DNA from: Prevotella communis
GTDB taxonomy: Bacteria > Bacteroidota > Bacteroidia > Bacteroidales > Bacteroidaceae
NCBI RefSeq assembly: GCF_022024175.1
Contig: NZ_CP091794.1
Coordinates: 310,001 to 374,000 of the forward strand
Length of the DNA: 64,000 nucleotides
Direction: 5' to 3'
Both the position numbers and the translations under genes were made by a program. Under the pieces are notes generated by a model. It was not told where the DNA came from. It did no database searches and worked only from the letters and a program-made list of their open reading frames with translations. Positions 23,267 to 33,502 of the stretch are shown one piece after another. Position 1 is the stretch's first letter. Each line of letters opens with the position of its first letter.

Positions 23267-25054
23267 TTATTTCTTGTCGTCTTTCTTCTTGTCAGCATCG
23301 ATAGAGATCTCACTGTTGACGCTGATCTTCAAGTCGTTGATATTGATGTAGTGGTTGTCCTTGTTGAGCGTGGTAGCATCCTTGGAGACAGCCGTAGCCT
23401 TGAACTTGATGCCGTCGAACTTCACATCCTTCAGGTTGACATTAGCGTCCTTTGTCAATGTGATCTTCAGGTCGCTTGGTGTCTTGTCGGTCAGGTTAGA
23501 CTTGATGGTATTGGCAGAAACCAGCTTGATACCTTTCAGGGTATTGCCGTTGACGTCAATAGCTGTGGGGGCAAGGGTCAACTCCAGCGGACTGTTGTTG
23601 GTTACCTTACCGGTAATAACCAGTTCTGCTTCTCCACGCAGGTCAATATCGTTCTCGTCAATGTCCTCGTAGAAACCATCTGTCTTGTCATCATAAACAA
23701 TTGTAGAACCTGCTTCCAGAGACAACGGAGCCTTGAAGCTATAGCTGGTAGAGATGGTGTAAGGAGTTCCCAGTTTGATGGTGCCGGCCTTGGTCTTGTC
23801 TACACGGGCATTAGCCTTAAACGTCACCTTCTCAGGAATCTTTGTCATTAGGTCTGACAGGTTTTCTACGACGTACACCTTCGTATAGTCTTGATAAGGC
23901 TCATTCTTGGGCTGACGGCAAATCAGAATCTTGGAGTTCTTCTTGCGTGGGATCTCGATATTGCTAATCTTAACCTCGCTGGTGGTTCCGTTGTTGAAAG
24001 TAGAGGTGAGCGTACCGTCGACAATAGCATCGAGGTCCACGTCGCTATTGATGTTCAGTGTAATCTGTGGGTCGGTAAGTGTGATGTTGACCTGTGGATC
24101 GTCCAGGAAGTCAGGCACATCCTTACTGTTAATCTTAATGTCGCCAATATCGTCTAAGTCGATTTTGGGGTCGAACTTACCCGTGGCGCTGGTAATCTTC
24201 ACGGTAGTAATAGATGTGATACCGTTGATCTGCATCTTGGTAATGTCGCTTGAGCTGTTCTTCTTTACCAGGTCTGGGTATGTCACGTCTACCTTGACAT
24301 CACCAAGCATCGTGATGTTTCCATTTTGGATGACAAGCTTGTTGGCTGCGTCAATCTCCTGGAATTTCAGACTCTTAAGCTTTACCTTGGAGTAGATGGT
24401 CGAGTTTGTGGCAACTTCGCCAAATTTCAGTTTGTTGCCAACCAATGTACCTTGGGTAGGTTCCTCTAGTGTCATATAAGCAGGGAACTCAATGTCGAAC
24501 GAGGTAAACTTGTCAATGAATCCCTGAAGATGGGTATTGAAGTTAACGATAATAGTTGCTTCTCCCTCAACCTCCGCAGTTGTCAGGTCTAAAACGTCGT
24601 CGGGCTTGGCTGCACTATAGTTAAACGTCTTAAGTTCCTTAGAGATGCTGCCGGCTGTGCCAGTCAATGTTGTTCCTACAGGTAAGAGGTCAAAACCGGC
24701 AGGTTTCTCAGAAGGACCGATAAAAGGATCCTCGTCCTTAGATGTCTTCTCTGACACATTGATGATGTCAACCTGTGGATGGGCGGGATCAGCGGCATCG
24801 CCCTGCTTGAAGAACTCATAGTCGCCATTGGCTGTGGTGCTGATACAATCGTCATCCTTCAAGTCAAGCACGTCACCAAGGGTAATCTTTTCTGCCTGGC
24901 CAAGGGGAACGGTGAAATTGTTGAGCTTCACACCGATAGTGGTGTCTACTTCGCCTACGTCAATGCTGTCGTCGGTAGAACATCCTGCCAACGTCAAGCC
25001 GCCTGCTAAGAAGCAGCATGATAGCATCTTAATCTGCATCTTTTTTAGTTCCAT
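23267..25054 (-). CDS. Large lipoprotein of unknown function, partner of the DUF5723 protein
   Basis: 595 residues. A lipoprotein signal with lipobox LAGCS (Cys at about 25), followed by TDDSIDVGEVDTTIG. The aspartate at +3 would favour surface export less clearly than the usual SDDD-type signal. The rest is rich in beta-strand, Lys, Asp and Thr and looks like repeated beta-sandwich domains (for example KVKLKSLKFQEIDAAN and KITSATGKFDPKIDLDDIGD). It ends in a charged tail ISIDADKKKDDKK. I recognise no catalytic motif. The operon with a DUF5723 barrel suggests an envelope complex, which is inference. Confidence 0.75.
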   Translation of the reverse strand: MELKKMQIKMLSCCFLAGGLTLAGCSTDDSIDVGEVDTTIGVKLNNFTVPLGQAEKITLGDVLDLKDDDCISTTANGDYEFFKQGDAADPAHPQVDIINVSEKTSKDEDPFIGPSEKPAGFDLLPVGTTLTGTAGSISKELKTFNYSAAKPDDVLDLTTAEVEGEATIIVNFNTHLQGFIDKFTSFDIEFPAYMTLEEPTQGTLVGNKLKFGEVATNSTIYSKVKLKSLKFQEIDAANKLVIQNGNITMLGDVKVDVTYPDLVKKNSSSDITKMQINGITSITTVKITSATGKFDPKIDLDDIGDIKINSKDVPDFLDDPQVNITLTDPQITLNINSDVDLDAIVDGTLTSTFNNGTTSEVKISNIEIPRKKNSKILICRQPKNEPYQDYTKVYVVENLSDLMTKIPEKVTFKANARVDKTKAGTIKLGTPYTISTSYSFKAPLSLEAGSTIVYDDKTDGFYEDIDENDIDLRGEAELVITGKVTNNSPLELTLAPTAIDVNGNTLKGIKLVSANTIKSNLTDKTPSDLKITLTKDANVNLKDVKFDGIKFKATAVSKDATTLNKDNHYININDLKISVNSEISIDADKKKDDKK

Positions 25055-25289
25055 ATTCTTAAGTTTTTAATTATTTGTGAAATCAGGATAGTTGATTCTT
25101 TGGATTATTTTGCAAATTTAAATAATTTTAATGAAAGTACCAAATATTACGCGGATTATTTTTCTTTTTGACGTAAAAAATGTTTGATTTTAGATGTAAA
25201 TTGTCTTTTTTTCTATGAAAAAGGATAAAAAATATGACGCATTTATTAAAAATAAGGATTCCATTGACAAGGGTGAGAGATTTTTTTTG

Positions 25290-25297
25290 TACCTTTG
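25290..25297 (+). promoter_or_regulatory. -7 box of cysS
   Basis: TACCTTTG at 25290-25297, 29 bases before ATG 25326. It lies inside the longer possible reading frame that begins at 25215 and so argues for the later start. Confidence 0.75.
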
Positions 25298-25325
25298 TGC
25301 CCATTATAAAATAGGAGAAAGCAAA

Positions 25326-26816
25326 ATGGAATCAAAATTGGTAATCTACAATACGCTGACGCGTCAGAAGGAACGTTTCGAACCACTTCATGCTCCCAAT
25401 GTGGGTATGTATGTCTGTGGTCCTACTGTTTATGGTGATCCCCATCTGGGACATGCCCGTCCTGCTATCACATTTGACCTGGTGTTCCGTTATCTGAAGC
25501 ACCTGGGATACAAGGTGAGATATGTGAGAAATATCACCGATGTAGGTCACTTGGAGCACGATGCTGACGAGGGCGAGGACAAGATTGCCAAGAAGGCTCG
25601 TCTGGAACAGTTGGAGCCTATGGAGATTGCCCAGTACTACACCAACCGCTATCATCAGTATATGGATGCGCTGAATGTGCTGCGTCCCTCTATTGAACCT
25701 CATGCTACTGGTCATATCATTGAGCAGCAGGAGTTGGTACAGCAGATCCTGGATAATGGATTTGCCTACGAGAGCAATGGCTCCATCTATTTCGATATTG
25801 AGGCTTATAACAAGAAGTTCAAGTATGGCATCCTCTCTGGTCGCTCACTGGAGAATATCAAGGACGAGAGTCGTGAGCTGGCTGGCGTAGGCGAGAAGCG
25901 CAACCAGGCTGACTTTGCCCTGTGGAAGAAAGCACAGCCCGAGCATATCATGCGCTGGCCTTCACCTTGGAGCGATGGTTTCCCCGGCTGGCACTGTGAG
26001 TGCACGGCTATGGGCAGGAAGTATCTGGGCGAGGAGTTTGATATCCACGGTGGTGGCATGGATCTGATCTTCCCTCATCACGAGTGTGAGATTGCCCAGG
26101 CACAGGCCTCTATGGGACATCCCGCTGTGAAATACTGGATGCACAACAATATGCTGACGATTAATGGCCAGAAGATGGGTAAGTCGTACAACAACTTCAT
26201 TACCTTGGAGCAGTTCTTCACTGGTAATCATCCGTTGTTGGAAAAAGCCTACTCGCCCATGACCATCCGTTTCTTCGTGCTCTCTGCCCATTATCGTGGC
26301 ACGGTGGACTTCTCAAACGAGGCTCTTGTTGCTGCCGAGAAGGGATTGGAGAAACTGATGAATGCTATCAGCGACCTGGAGCGCGTACAGGTGAGCGACA
26401 AGTGTGATGCCGAGACGGAGAAGGTTGTCAAGGCTTTGCGCCAGAAGTGCTATGATGCGATGAATGACGACCTTGCCACACCTCAGGTAATCAGTAACCT
26501 GTTTGAGGCTTGCACCGTTATCAATAAACTGATTGACCACAAGGCTACCATCTGTGCTGACTGCCTGAAGGAACTCAAGGAGACGATGCATCTCTTTACT
26601 GAGGATATCCTGGGCTTGAAGGCTGAGAAGAGTGGCTCAAATGATAGTCGTGAGGAGGCCTTCGGAAAGGTGGTTGACATGGTGCTCGACCTGCGTGCCA
26701 AGGCTAAGGCCAATAAAGACTGGGCCACTTCCGACCAGATTCGTGACGCCCTTGCTGCTGCCGGCTTTGAGGTAAAGGATACCAAGGACGGTGCCACCTG
26801 GCGACTGAATAAGTAG
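25326..26816 (+). CDS. cysS: Cysteinyl-tRNA synthetase
   Basis: 496 residues from ATG 25326; the frame is open back to 25215, but those 37 codons overlap the promoter and are not part of the family. Class I signature DPHLGHARP (HIGH box) near residue 37 and KMGKSYNN (KMSKS box). Zinc ligands are in [16 protein letters not shown] and HHECEIAQ. The C-terminal DALR-like helical domain is present. It charges tRNA-Cys in the cytoplasm. The M16 peptidase gene follows 24 bases later. Confidence 0.97.
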   Translation: MESKLVIYNTLTRQKERFEPLHAPNVGMYVCGPTVYGDPHLGHARPAITFDLVFRYLKHLGYKVRYVRNITDVGHLEHDADEGEDKIAKKARLEQLEPMEIAQYYTNRYHQYMDALNVLRPSIEPHATGHIIEQQELVQQILDNGFAYESNGSIYFDIEAYNKKFKYGILSGRSLENIKDESRELAGVGEKRNQADFALWKKAQPEHIMRWPSPWSDGFPGWHCECTAMGRKYLGEEFDIHGGGMDLIFPHHECEIAQAQASMGHPAVKYWMHNNMLTINGQKMGKSYNNFITLEQFFTGNHPLLEKAYSPMTIRFFVLSAHYRGTVDFSNEALVAAEKGLEKLMNAISDLERVQVSDKCDAETEKVVKALRQKCYDAMNDDLATPQVISNLFEACTVINKLIDHKATICADCLKELKETMHLFTEDILGLKAEKSGSNDSREEAFGKVVDMVLDLRAKAKANKDWATSDQIRDALAAAGFEVKDTKDGATWRLNK

Positions 26817-26840
26817 GAGAAAAGAAAGGAGGAATATCTT

Positions 26841-29708
26841 ATGAGACGTGTTGCATTTGTTCTGGTTACTGTTATAACCAGTGTTGCTGCTTATGCACAA
26901 CTGGAAGTCAAGGAACTGAAACTGAGTAACGGCATGACCGTTTGGCTGAATGAGGATCACTCTCAGCCAAAGGTCTTTGGTGCCGTTGTGGTGAAGGCGG
27001 GTGCCAAGGATTGTCCCAACACGGGTATTGCCCATTATTTCGAACATATCATGTTCAAGGGCACCGACCGTATCGGCACCACCGACTATGCTGCAGAGAA
27101 GCCTTGGCTTGACAGTATCTCCGCGCAATACGATCTTCTCAGTCAGACGAAGGATGAGGCTATTCGTACACGTATTCAGAAACATATTAATGAACTGAGT
27201 ATCAAGGCGGCCGACTATATCATTCCGAATGAGTACAGCCGTTTGATTTCAAAATATGGTGGCAGTTCGCTGAATGCTGGTACTGGTCAGGACCTGACCT
27301 ATTATCATAACTCGTTCCTGCCTCAGTTCATGGAACAGTGGTGCTGGCTTAACTCAGAACGTCTCATGACACCCGTATTCCGTGGTTTTCAGGGTGAACT
27401 GGAGAATGTGTATGAAGAGAAAAACCGTGCCGCCGATGACATGGGCGATGTGCAGGATAAGATTTTCAAGGCTGTGTTTAAGACACAACCCTATGCGTAT
27501 CCGGTCCTGGGCTCTACGGAGAACCTGAAGAATCCACGCCTGTCGGATATGGCGGCATTCTTCAAAAAATATTATGTGGCTTCGAATATGTGTCTGATTC
27601 TTTGTGGTGATGTCAGACCTGACGCAGCGTTGGTGACGTTACTGGAAAAGACCTTCGGACGCGTACAGACAGGTCCTGTGCCAGAGCGTCGTAAGAGTCC
27701 GATGTCTGCGATTGAGGCGGGCGACCGTCAGCAGATAAAACTGCCCATTCCGCTTATCGGTGCTGAGGCTTTGGTGTTTAAGGCTCCCACGGAATATGAG
27801 GCTGATGCCAACGCCTTGGATTTGGCTAATATGCTGTTATATAATGGCAAGGCAGGACTTCTTGATTCCTTGACCAATGAGCATAAGGTGCTGGTGTCTG
27901 CGGCAATGACCGCAGGACTGGATGATGCGGCTGGTTCGGCTATTATCGTCATTCCCAATCTCTTTGGCAAGATGAAGAAGGCTGAGGGACGTGTGTTGGA
28001 ACAGGTTCAGCAGGTGATGGACGGTAACTTCAGTGAAGAGCAGGTGGAAATCCTGAAACAGCAGATGCTGATGGATGCACAGCGGGAGCTGGAGACCATC
28101 AGCAGCAGGTCTCAGCGCATGGTGATGACTTTCTCAAAGGGACGCTCCTGGCAGGATGTGCTGGATAAGATAGAGGGCATACGCCGACTGACGAAGGCTG
28201 ATGTGGTGGCTGCGGCAAGGAAATACTATGGTGGCAACTATATCACATTGTCCAAGAAATACGGTACGCCCCAAAAGGAGACTCTGAAACAGCCAGGCTA
28301 TAAGCCGGTCAGTCCGAAGAACCTGGATGCGAAGTCGGCTTTCGCCCTGCAGTTGGAACAGATACCTGTCAAGGATATGGCTGTGCGCACGGTTGATTTC
28401 GGACAGGATATCGAGATAAAGCCACTCAATAATCATGTGACGCTATATTACAAGGATAACCCCGTCAATGATGTGTTCACATTCACTTTACGTTATAAGG
28501 ATGGTGAACTCCATACCCCAGCGCTTAGCGTGTTGGGCTCCTGTCTGTCACAGTTGGGCACAGATTCCTTGAACAGACAGCAGCTGGGTCAGGCCTGGCA
28601 GCGTATCGGTGCCACGATGGAGGTGGTGCCTGGCGATGTGGCCTTCAGTATCAACCTTACTGGTCCTGATAAGCAACTGGTGCCTGCCCTGCGGTTATTG
28701 GCTCATTTCCTGCGTTCGGCAAAGGGAGATCAAAAGGCCCTCAAAGATGCGAAGGATGAGGATAGGATAGACCGTAAGAGTTTTGGTAAACAGAAAGACG
28801 ACGTGTTGCGACCAGCAATACATCGTATCGCTTACGGAGAAAGGTCGTCTTACCTCAAGCAGTTGAGCAGGAAAGAGGTGAAGGCTCTGAAGAACGATGA
28901 CCTGATGGCCCTTTTCCGTGAGTTGCAGCAGTATGACTGTGAGCTCTTTTACTGCGGACGCCAGCCTATTGAGTATGTTGCTGCTCAGGCACAACAGGCG
29001 CTTCCCTTGAGTCAGTGCACGAAACCCCAGACTGACACCTTCCGTCCTTTCCTGCAGTATGACGAGCCTGTGGTCTATTTCTATCATGTCCCAAAGTCGC
29101 GCCAGAACTATATTGTCAGCTATGATGCCATCGGGGCGTTGCCTACACAGGAAGAACGCGTGAAGTTCAAGCTGTGGGATGAGTATTTCGGAGGTGGCAT
29201 GTCGTCTGTGCTTTTCCAGAATGTGCGTGAGTTCCGCTCGTTGGCTTATGCTACAGGAGGAAGTGCTTTTACTACAAGTCTTGCGCAGCATTCCGATGCG
29301 TCTCAAGGTTATGTCACTGTTACTGGCACGCAGGCCGACAAGACGCTGGAGGCTCTCTCTACCGTTGACTCCCTGCTGCGTCAGTTGCCCATGAAGGAGA
29401 ACAATCTTGAGGCGGCGCGTCAGAGTGTGCTGAATGATATCCAGAATAACTATCCCACCTTCCGTACATTGGGCAAATATGTGGCCAACCAACTAAGGGA
29501 TGGGTATGTGTCGGATCCCAATACCGGTATTGCCCGTGGGATTCCTTCTGTCACGTCACAGGATATCATGCAGTTCCATCAAAAGCATGTCACTTCAAAT
29601 AAGAACCGGATATGGATTGTTATCGGTGACAGGAAACTTACTGATATGAAGGCTCTTGCCCGATATGGCAAAGTGGTGGAACTGAGGAAAGAGGATGTGT
29701 ATCGGTAA
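26841..29708 (+). CDS. M16 family zinc peptidase (pitrilysin/insulinase type), exported
   Basis: 955 residues. Signal peptide MRRVAFVLVTVITSVAAYAQ. The inverted zinc motif HxxEH is H65-YF-E68-H69 with the third ligand Glu downstream in ENVYEEKNRAADD. Two M16 halves are visible: the N-terminal catalytic one (about 25-490) and a second (about 500-955) with EYFGGGMSSVLFQNVREFRSLAY, which keeps the substrate-clamp pattern but no zinc motif. Probably a periplasmic peptide-degrading enzyme. It follows cysS by 24 bases and probably shares its transcript. Confidence 0.93.
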   Translation: MRRVAFVLVTVITSVAAYAQLEVKELKLSNGMTVWLNEDHSQPKVFGAVVVKAGAKDCPNTGIAHYFEHIMFKGTDRIGTTDYAAEKPWLDSISAQYDLLSQTKDEAIRTRIQKHINELSIKAADYIIPNEYSRLISKYGGSSLNAGTGQDLTYYHNSFLPQFMEQWCWLNSERLMTPVFRGFQGELENVYEEKNRAADDMGDVQDKIFKAVFKTQPYAYPVLGSTENLKNPRLSDMAAFFKKYYVASNMCLILCGDVRPDAALVTLLEKTFGRVQTGPVPERRKSPMSAIEAGDRQQIKLPIPLIGAEALVFKAPTEYEADANALDLANMLLYNGKAGLLDSLTNEHKVLVSAAMTAGLDDAAGSAIIVIPNLFGKMKKAEGRVLEQVQQVMDGNFSEEQVEILKQQMLMDAQRELETISSRSQRMVMTFSKGRSWQDVLDKIEGIRRLTKADVVAAARKYYGGNYITLSKKYGTPQKETLKQPGYKPVSPKNLDAKSAFALQLEQIPVKDMAVRTVDFGQDIEIKPLNNHVTLYYKDNPVNDVFTFTLRYKDGELHTPALSVLGSCLSQLGTDSLNRQQLGQAWQRIGATMEVVPGDVAFSINLTGPDKQLVPALRLLAHFLRSAKGDQKALKDAKDEDRIDRKSFGKQKDDVLRPAIHRIAYGERSSYLKQLSRKEVKALKNDDLMALFRELQQYDCELFYCGRQPIEYVAAQAQQALPLSQCTKPQTDTFRPFLQYDEPVVYFYHVPKSRQNYIVSYDAIGALPTQEERVKFKLWDEYFGGGMSSVLFQNVREFRSLAYATGGSAFTTSLAQHSDASQGYVTVTGTQADKTLEALSTVDSLLRQLPMKENNLEAARQSVLNDIQNNYPTFRTLGKYVANQLRDGYVSDPNTGIARGIPSVTSQDIMQFHQKHVTSNKNRIWIVIGDRKLTDMKALARYGKVVELRKEDVYR

Positions 29709-29762
29709 GGATTATTCTAGGTTAAGAAATGACTTGCCATACAAAGAAAGATATTCTTTCTT

Positions 29763-29793
29763 TTTGCTATTCGCTGACTTATTCGTACCTTTG
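29763..29793 (+). promoter_or_regulatory. Promoter of the U32 peptidase-sufE operon
   Basis: TTTG at 29763-29766 and TACCTTTG at 29786-29793, spacing 19, with ATG 29802 only 8 bases after the -7 box, so the leader is very short. Confidence 0.75.
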
Positions 29794-29801
29794 CAGGCAG
29801 A

Positions 29802-31055
29802 ATGAATGAGACATTAAAGGATTTTGAAATCATGGCGCCCGTGGGGAGCCGCGATTCTTTGGCTGCAGCCCTGAAGGCTGGAGCTGATTCGGTATATTTT
29901 GGCGTGGAGCAGTTGAACATGCGCTCGCATTCTGCCAACCACTTTACGATTGATGATTTACGTGAAATCGCTGCCACTTGTAATGAGGCTGGCGTGAAGA
30001 CTTATCTCACCGTGAATACGATTATCTATGGTGAGGATATCGAGACGATGCATCAGATCGTGGATGCGGCCGTTGAGGCAAAGATATCTGCCGTCATTGC
30101 CTGCGATATCGCGGTGATGACCTACTGTCGTCAGAAGGGGATGGAGGTGCATCTTAGCACACAATTGAATATCTCTAATGTGGAAGCCCTGAAGTTCTAT
30201 GCCCAGTTTGCTGATGTGGTGGTGCTGGCTCGCGAGCTTCGTATGGACCAGGTGGCAGAAATCTACCGTCAGATAGAAGAGCAGCATATCTGTGGTCCCA
30301 GTGGTGAACTGGTACGCATAGAGATGTTCTGTCACGGTGCGTTGTGCATGGCCGTGAGTGGTAAGTGCTATATGAGTCTTGACAATACAGGGCGTTCGGC
30401 TAACCGTGGTGCCTGTATGCAGATATGTCGCCGCTCGTACATCGTCACAGACAGGGAGACCGGTACCGAACTTGAGATAGACAATAAGTATATTATGAGT
30501 CCTAAGGACCTGAAAACCGTTCGTTTCATCGATAAGATGATGAAGAGCGGCGTGCGTGTCTTTAAGATAGAGGGCCGTGCCCGTGGTCCTGAATATGTGC
30601 TTACTGTGGTGCAATGCTATAAGGAGGCTATCCAGAGTGTGCTCGACGGCACTTTCACAGAGGAGAAGAAAGATGCCTGGGATGAGCGTCTGGCAACCGT
30701 CTTCAACCGTGGTTTCTGGGATGGTTACTACCAGGGACAGACGCTGGGTGAGTGGAACTCGAACTACGGTTCTAATGCTACGGAGCGCAAGAAGTATATT
30801 GGCAAGGGCGTGAAATATTTTTCAAAACTGGGCGTGGCTGAGTTTGCTGTAGAGGCTGGCACCTTCAGCGTGGGTGACAAAATGCTTATCACTGGTCCTA
30901 CGACGGGAGCGCTTTACGTCACCGTTGATGAGATTCATGATGATACCAGCAGTGTGCAGACAGCCCAACAGGGCACACGTGTCAGCATCAAGGTGCCCGA
31001 GAAGGTGCGCCCAAGCGATAAACTATTTAAGATAATAAAGAACAATGACAATTAA
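29802..31055 (+). CDS. U32-family protein (peptidase U32 / RNA hydroxylase-like)
   Basis: 417 residues. N-terminal TIM-barrel-like part (IMAPVGSRDSLAAALKAGAD, VYFGVEQLNMR) and the U32 signature EMFCHGALCMAVSGKCYMS at about 183-201 with the cysteines thought to hold an Fe-S cluster, plus further Cys in GACMQICR. Some members (RlhA, TrhP) are needed for hydroxylation of 23S rRNA or tRNA, others were described as collagenases. The exact function here is open. The stop overlaps the sufE start by 11 bases. Confidence 0.9.
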   Translation: MNETLKDFEIMAPVGSRDSLAAALKAGADSVYFGVEQLNMRSHSANHFTIDDLREIAATCNEAGVKTYLTVNTIIYGEDIETMHQIVDAAVEAKISAVIACDIAVMTYCRQKGMEVHLSTQLNISNVEALKFYAQFADVVVLARELRMDQVAEIYRQIEEQHICGPSGELVRIEMFCHGALCMAVSGKCYMSLDNTGRSANRGACMQICRRSYIVTDRETGTELEIDNKYIMSPKDLKTVRFIDKMMKSGVRVFKIEGRARGPEYVLTVVQCYKEAIQSVLDGTFTEEKKDAWDERLATVFNRGFWDGYYQGQTLGEWNSNYGSNATERKKYIGKGVKYFSKLGVAEFAVEAGTFSVGDKMLITGPTTGALYVTVDEIHDDTSSVQTAQQGTRVSIKVPEKVRPSDKLFKIIKNNDN

Positions 31056-31461
31056 CGAACGACAAGACGAGGTTATAGAGGAATTCCAGGGGTTTGATGA
31101 CTGGATGGATAAGTATCAGTTACTTATCGATCTGGGCAATGAACAGGCGCCTCTTGATGAGAAATATAAAGTGGAGAGCAACCTGATTGACGGTTGTCAG
31201 AGCCGAGTATGGCTGCAGGCCGACTATGAGGACGGAAAAATTCATTTTCAGGCAGAGAGTGATGCTCTTATCGTGAAGGGTATTGTGGCACTGCTTATCC
31301 GCGTGCTCAATGATTCGACACCTCAGGAGATTCTGGATGCCGACCTCTATTTTATTGAGCAGATTGGCTTGAAGGAACATCTGTCGCCAACACGCAGCAA
31401 TGGTCTGCTGGCCATGGTGAAACAGATACGCATGTATGCGCTGGCTTTCTCCCAGCGTTAA
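31045..31461 (+). CDS. sufE: SufE-like sulfur acceptor
   Basis: 138 residues, normal SufE length. The active Cys51 lies in LIDGCQSRVWL, and the family end LLAMVKQIRMYALA is present. SufE takes persulfide sulfur from SufS for Fe-S cluster assembly. It overlaps the U32 gene by 11 bases, so they are translated together; as U32 proteins of the RlhA type carry Fe-S clusters, the pairing makes functional sense (inference). Convergent with the phosphatase gene, 2 bases apart. Confidence 0.95.
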   Translation: MTINERQDEVIEEFQGFDDWMDKYQLLIDLGNEQAPLDEKYKVESNLIDGCQSRVWLQADYEDGKIHFQAESDALIVKGIVALLIRVLNDSTPQEILDADLYFIEQIGLKEHLSPTRSNGLLAMVKQIRMYALAFSQR

Positions 31462-31463
31462 GA

Positions 31464-32750
31464 TCACTCTTTGTAATTGTTGATGCGTTGTAAGTAGTAA
31501 TTCCGGAAGTCATTCCAATGGTAATACGGGGCTACATCTGTCTGCAAGGGCAGGGTGGCCTCGTTTTCGTTGAGCAGTACCTTGATAAGCACGTCTTTGT
31601 CGGCAGGGTTCTTGCGATAGAATACAATCTGCAGGTTGCCGGCCATCGGAATCATATGGTAGTCAACCCACCCCCGCCGTTCTAACTGTTCCAAATCGGT
31701 TGTGTTAAGGTCATAGCCATTGACGCCCAGCAGACAGATTAATGGCAGGAGGGCGGTGTCGTGACCATAACGCAGGTTGGCACCAGGATGAGCTAATTGG
31801 ATGCAGCTGTCTGCACGCTCTATGATATTGCTGAGCAGGAAACGCTGGGAGTATGGCATTTTTCCACCGTTGGTAGGGCAGAAACTCCAGCCAAGATACC
31901 ATTCTGTGTTCTTTTTCTTCCAGTTCAGGTAGAGTTCTTCTTCTGTAAATATGTCGTAGAGTGTCAGCTTGTTGCTGATATCCGTATCTTGTAAGTCAGA
32001 AGCCAGTTGAAACAGGTTGCCTACAATGCGCTCCTTGTTGACGTGCTTGCTAATGAAAGCTGTGTCTGAGAAAAGGGATGTGATAAGTCTGTCTGCCGTA
32101 GGGTATTTCTGGCAGAAGGCATCATAATAGGCCTTGTTCTCCTCAGACAGGGACCTGGCCGTAAGTACCGTGTCAATATGAAACAAGTGGTGCATATCAC
32201 GCAGGCTGGCATCCTGGTTGATGACGAGGTTAGGACGCATCGCCTTCAGTTGTGCCATTGCGTTACACATAGACAGGATGCTGCGTATGGATGTGGTGCT
32301 TCTGGCTGTGATGGTTACCTTACCATTAAAGACCTCTGGAAAGCGCTCTACCATGCGACGCATGATATCCATATGTTGCCGGGCACCAATTGCTGTCAGT
32401 TCGCCCATACGCTCATGGGCATCGGCTTCTATCATCATGATGCGCTTCATGACGTCGATACCTAATGGCGTCAGAGCTTTCTGCTCTTCTGCCTGCGCCA
32501 TGATCTGCAGCAGGTTCTGGAATACCTCTGGCTTGGTGATGTTGCGCGAGCCGTGGCGACCATAGTGGCTGATGTAGAAAGGTTTCTTGCCCTTTGGTGC
32601 TGGTGTCAGTTTATGCTGTTTTGGCCCAGGATAGTTCAGAAAGGAACCACCTGAAAACCTGAAGTCGTTTTTGATATCCTGCTTAGGTGTCTGCGCTGTC
32701 ATCATCATGCTCAGACAGGCTATCCATAGTATAGAAATAATACGTTTCAT
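31464..32750 (-). CDS. Histidine-type phosphatase (MINPP/acid-phosphatase branch), exported
   Basis: 428 residues from ATG 32750 (MKRIISILWIACLSMMMTAQ signal peptide); a second ATG three codons upstream (32759) is also possible. The open frame continues to 32936, but that part overlaps the divergent gene and the -7 box TAACTTTG at 32782-32775, so it is not used. Catalytic RHG motif in YGRHGSRN (Arg65, His66) and the distal acid motif in RYGHDTALLPL. Homologues in gut Bacteroides degrade inositol phosphates, so phytate is a candidate substrate; others act on different phosphate esters. Confidence 0.85.
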   Translation of the reverse strand: MKRIISILWIACLSMMMTAQTPKQDIKNDFRFSGGSFLNYPGPKQHKLTPAPKGKKPFYISHYGRHGSRNITKPEVFQNLLQIMAQAEEQKALTPLGIDVMKRIMMIEADAHERMGELTAIGARQHMDIMRRMVERFPEVFNGKVTITARSTTSIRSILSMCNAMAQLKAMRPNLVINQDASLRDMHHLFHIDTVLTARSLSEENKAYYDAFCQKYPTADRLITSLFSDTAFISKHVNKERIVGNLFQLASDLQDTDISNKLTLYDIFTEEELYLNWKKKNTEWYLGWSFCPTNGGKMPYSQRFLLSNIIERADSCIQLAHPGANLRYGHDTALLPLICLLGVNGYDLNTTDLEQLERRGWVDYHMIPMAGNLQIVFYRKNPADKDVLIKVLLNENEATLPLQTDVAPYYHWNDFRNYYLQRINNYKE

Positions 32751-32851
32751 AGAATTCATGTCAAAATCGTGCGCCAAAGTTACAAAAAGATTCTGATAGA
32801 AGAGCGATATTTCAGATTTTTTTGTAATTTTGCGACAAAATATATGAGGAC

Positions 32852-33502
32852 ATGGCAAAGAGTACTGTTTGGCAAGATGACTATTGGCTGATGCTGATGC
32901 AGATTTATCTGCACAAGCCTGTTGGTGTGAAGCCACTGTATAGTCGTGAGATGATTGATTTGAGCGTGGAGTTGCACATCGCTCCGCAGATATTACGCTC
33001 GCGTATGCAACAGATAGCTACGCTTGAGACACCTCGTATAGAGCGTATATGGCGTACTTATGCGGATAATCCCCGGAAACTGGCACGTGCTGTGAAACTG
33101 TTGCGCGAGATGAAGGGCTTTGGCTCTGCCGGCGACTTCTTCCAGGGTGTAGAGGTGCAGGAGACCTTCGAGAAGGATTTCCGTCCGTTAGCAGAGGATG
33201 AACGTTTTACGCCTGTAATGCTCATCCTGATACTTGATCTTTATTTTTGCCTGTCTACAATCACAATGGTTGAGGAGACACCGGAAGTACAGGAGTTGGC
33301 CAAACTGCTGAAGCTGAAATCATCTGATATCGTGATGGTACTCGATGTCTTCCAGACATGTGATCCATATCTGAATCGTGAGGCATCTGTCGATTCTGCC
33401 CTGTTGCTTCCGTGTCAGCAGATATGGCAGCGTTATGGTAATATGGAACCGCATGTGCTGGCAGCTTATGCGGAGGAGTTGAAAGAGTACTTTAGGAGTT
33501 AA
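32852..33502 (+). CDS. Conserved protein of unknown function upstream of rpoN
   Basis: 216 residues, helix-rich, no signal peptide. Recognisable stretches are YWLMLMQIYLHKPVGVKPLY at the start and REMKGFGSAGDFFQGVEV in the middle. I know proteins of this look only as uncharacterised Bacteroidota proteins. -7 box TAATTTTG at 32825-32832. It precedes rpoN on the same strand by 73 bases, with a simple-repeat element between them. Confidence 0.7.
   Translation: MAKSTVWQDDYWLMLMQIYLHKPVGVKPLYSREMIDLSVELHIAPQILRSRMQQIATLETPRIERIWRTYADNPRKLARAVKLLREMKGFGSAGDFFQGVEVQETFEKDFRPLAEDERFTPVMLILILDLYFCLSTITMVEETPEVQELAKLLKLKSSDIVMVLDVFQTCDPYLNREASVDSALLLPCQQIWQRYGNMEPHVLAAYAEELKEYFRS

Noticed and set aside
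25215..25325. 37-codon N-terminal extension of cysS
   Set aside because: It overlaps the -7 box at 25290 and is not part of cysteinyl-tRNA synthetases; Lys-rich AT-rich sequence is simply open by chance.
32751..32936. N-terminal extension of the histidine phosphatase
   Set aside because: It runs over the divergent gene start and the promoter; the signal peptide begins at 32750.
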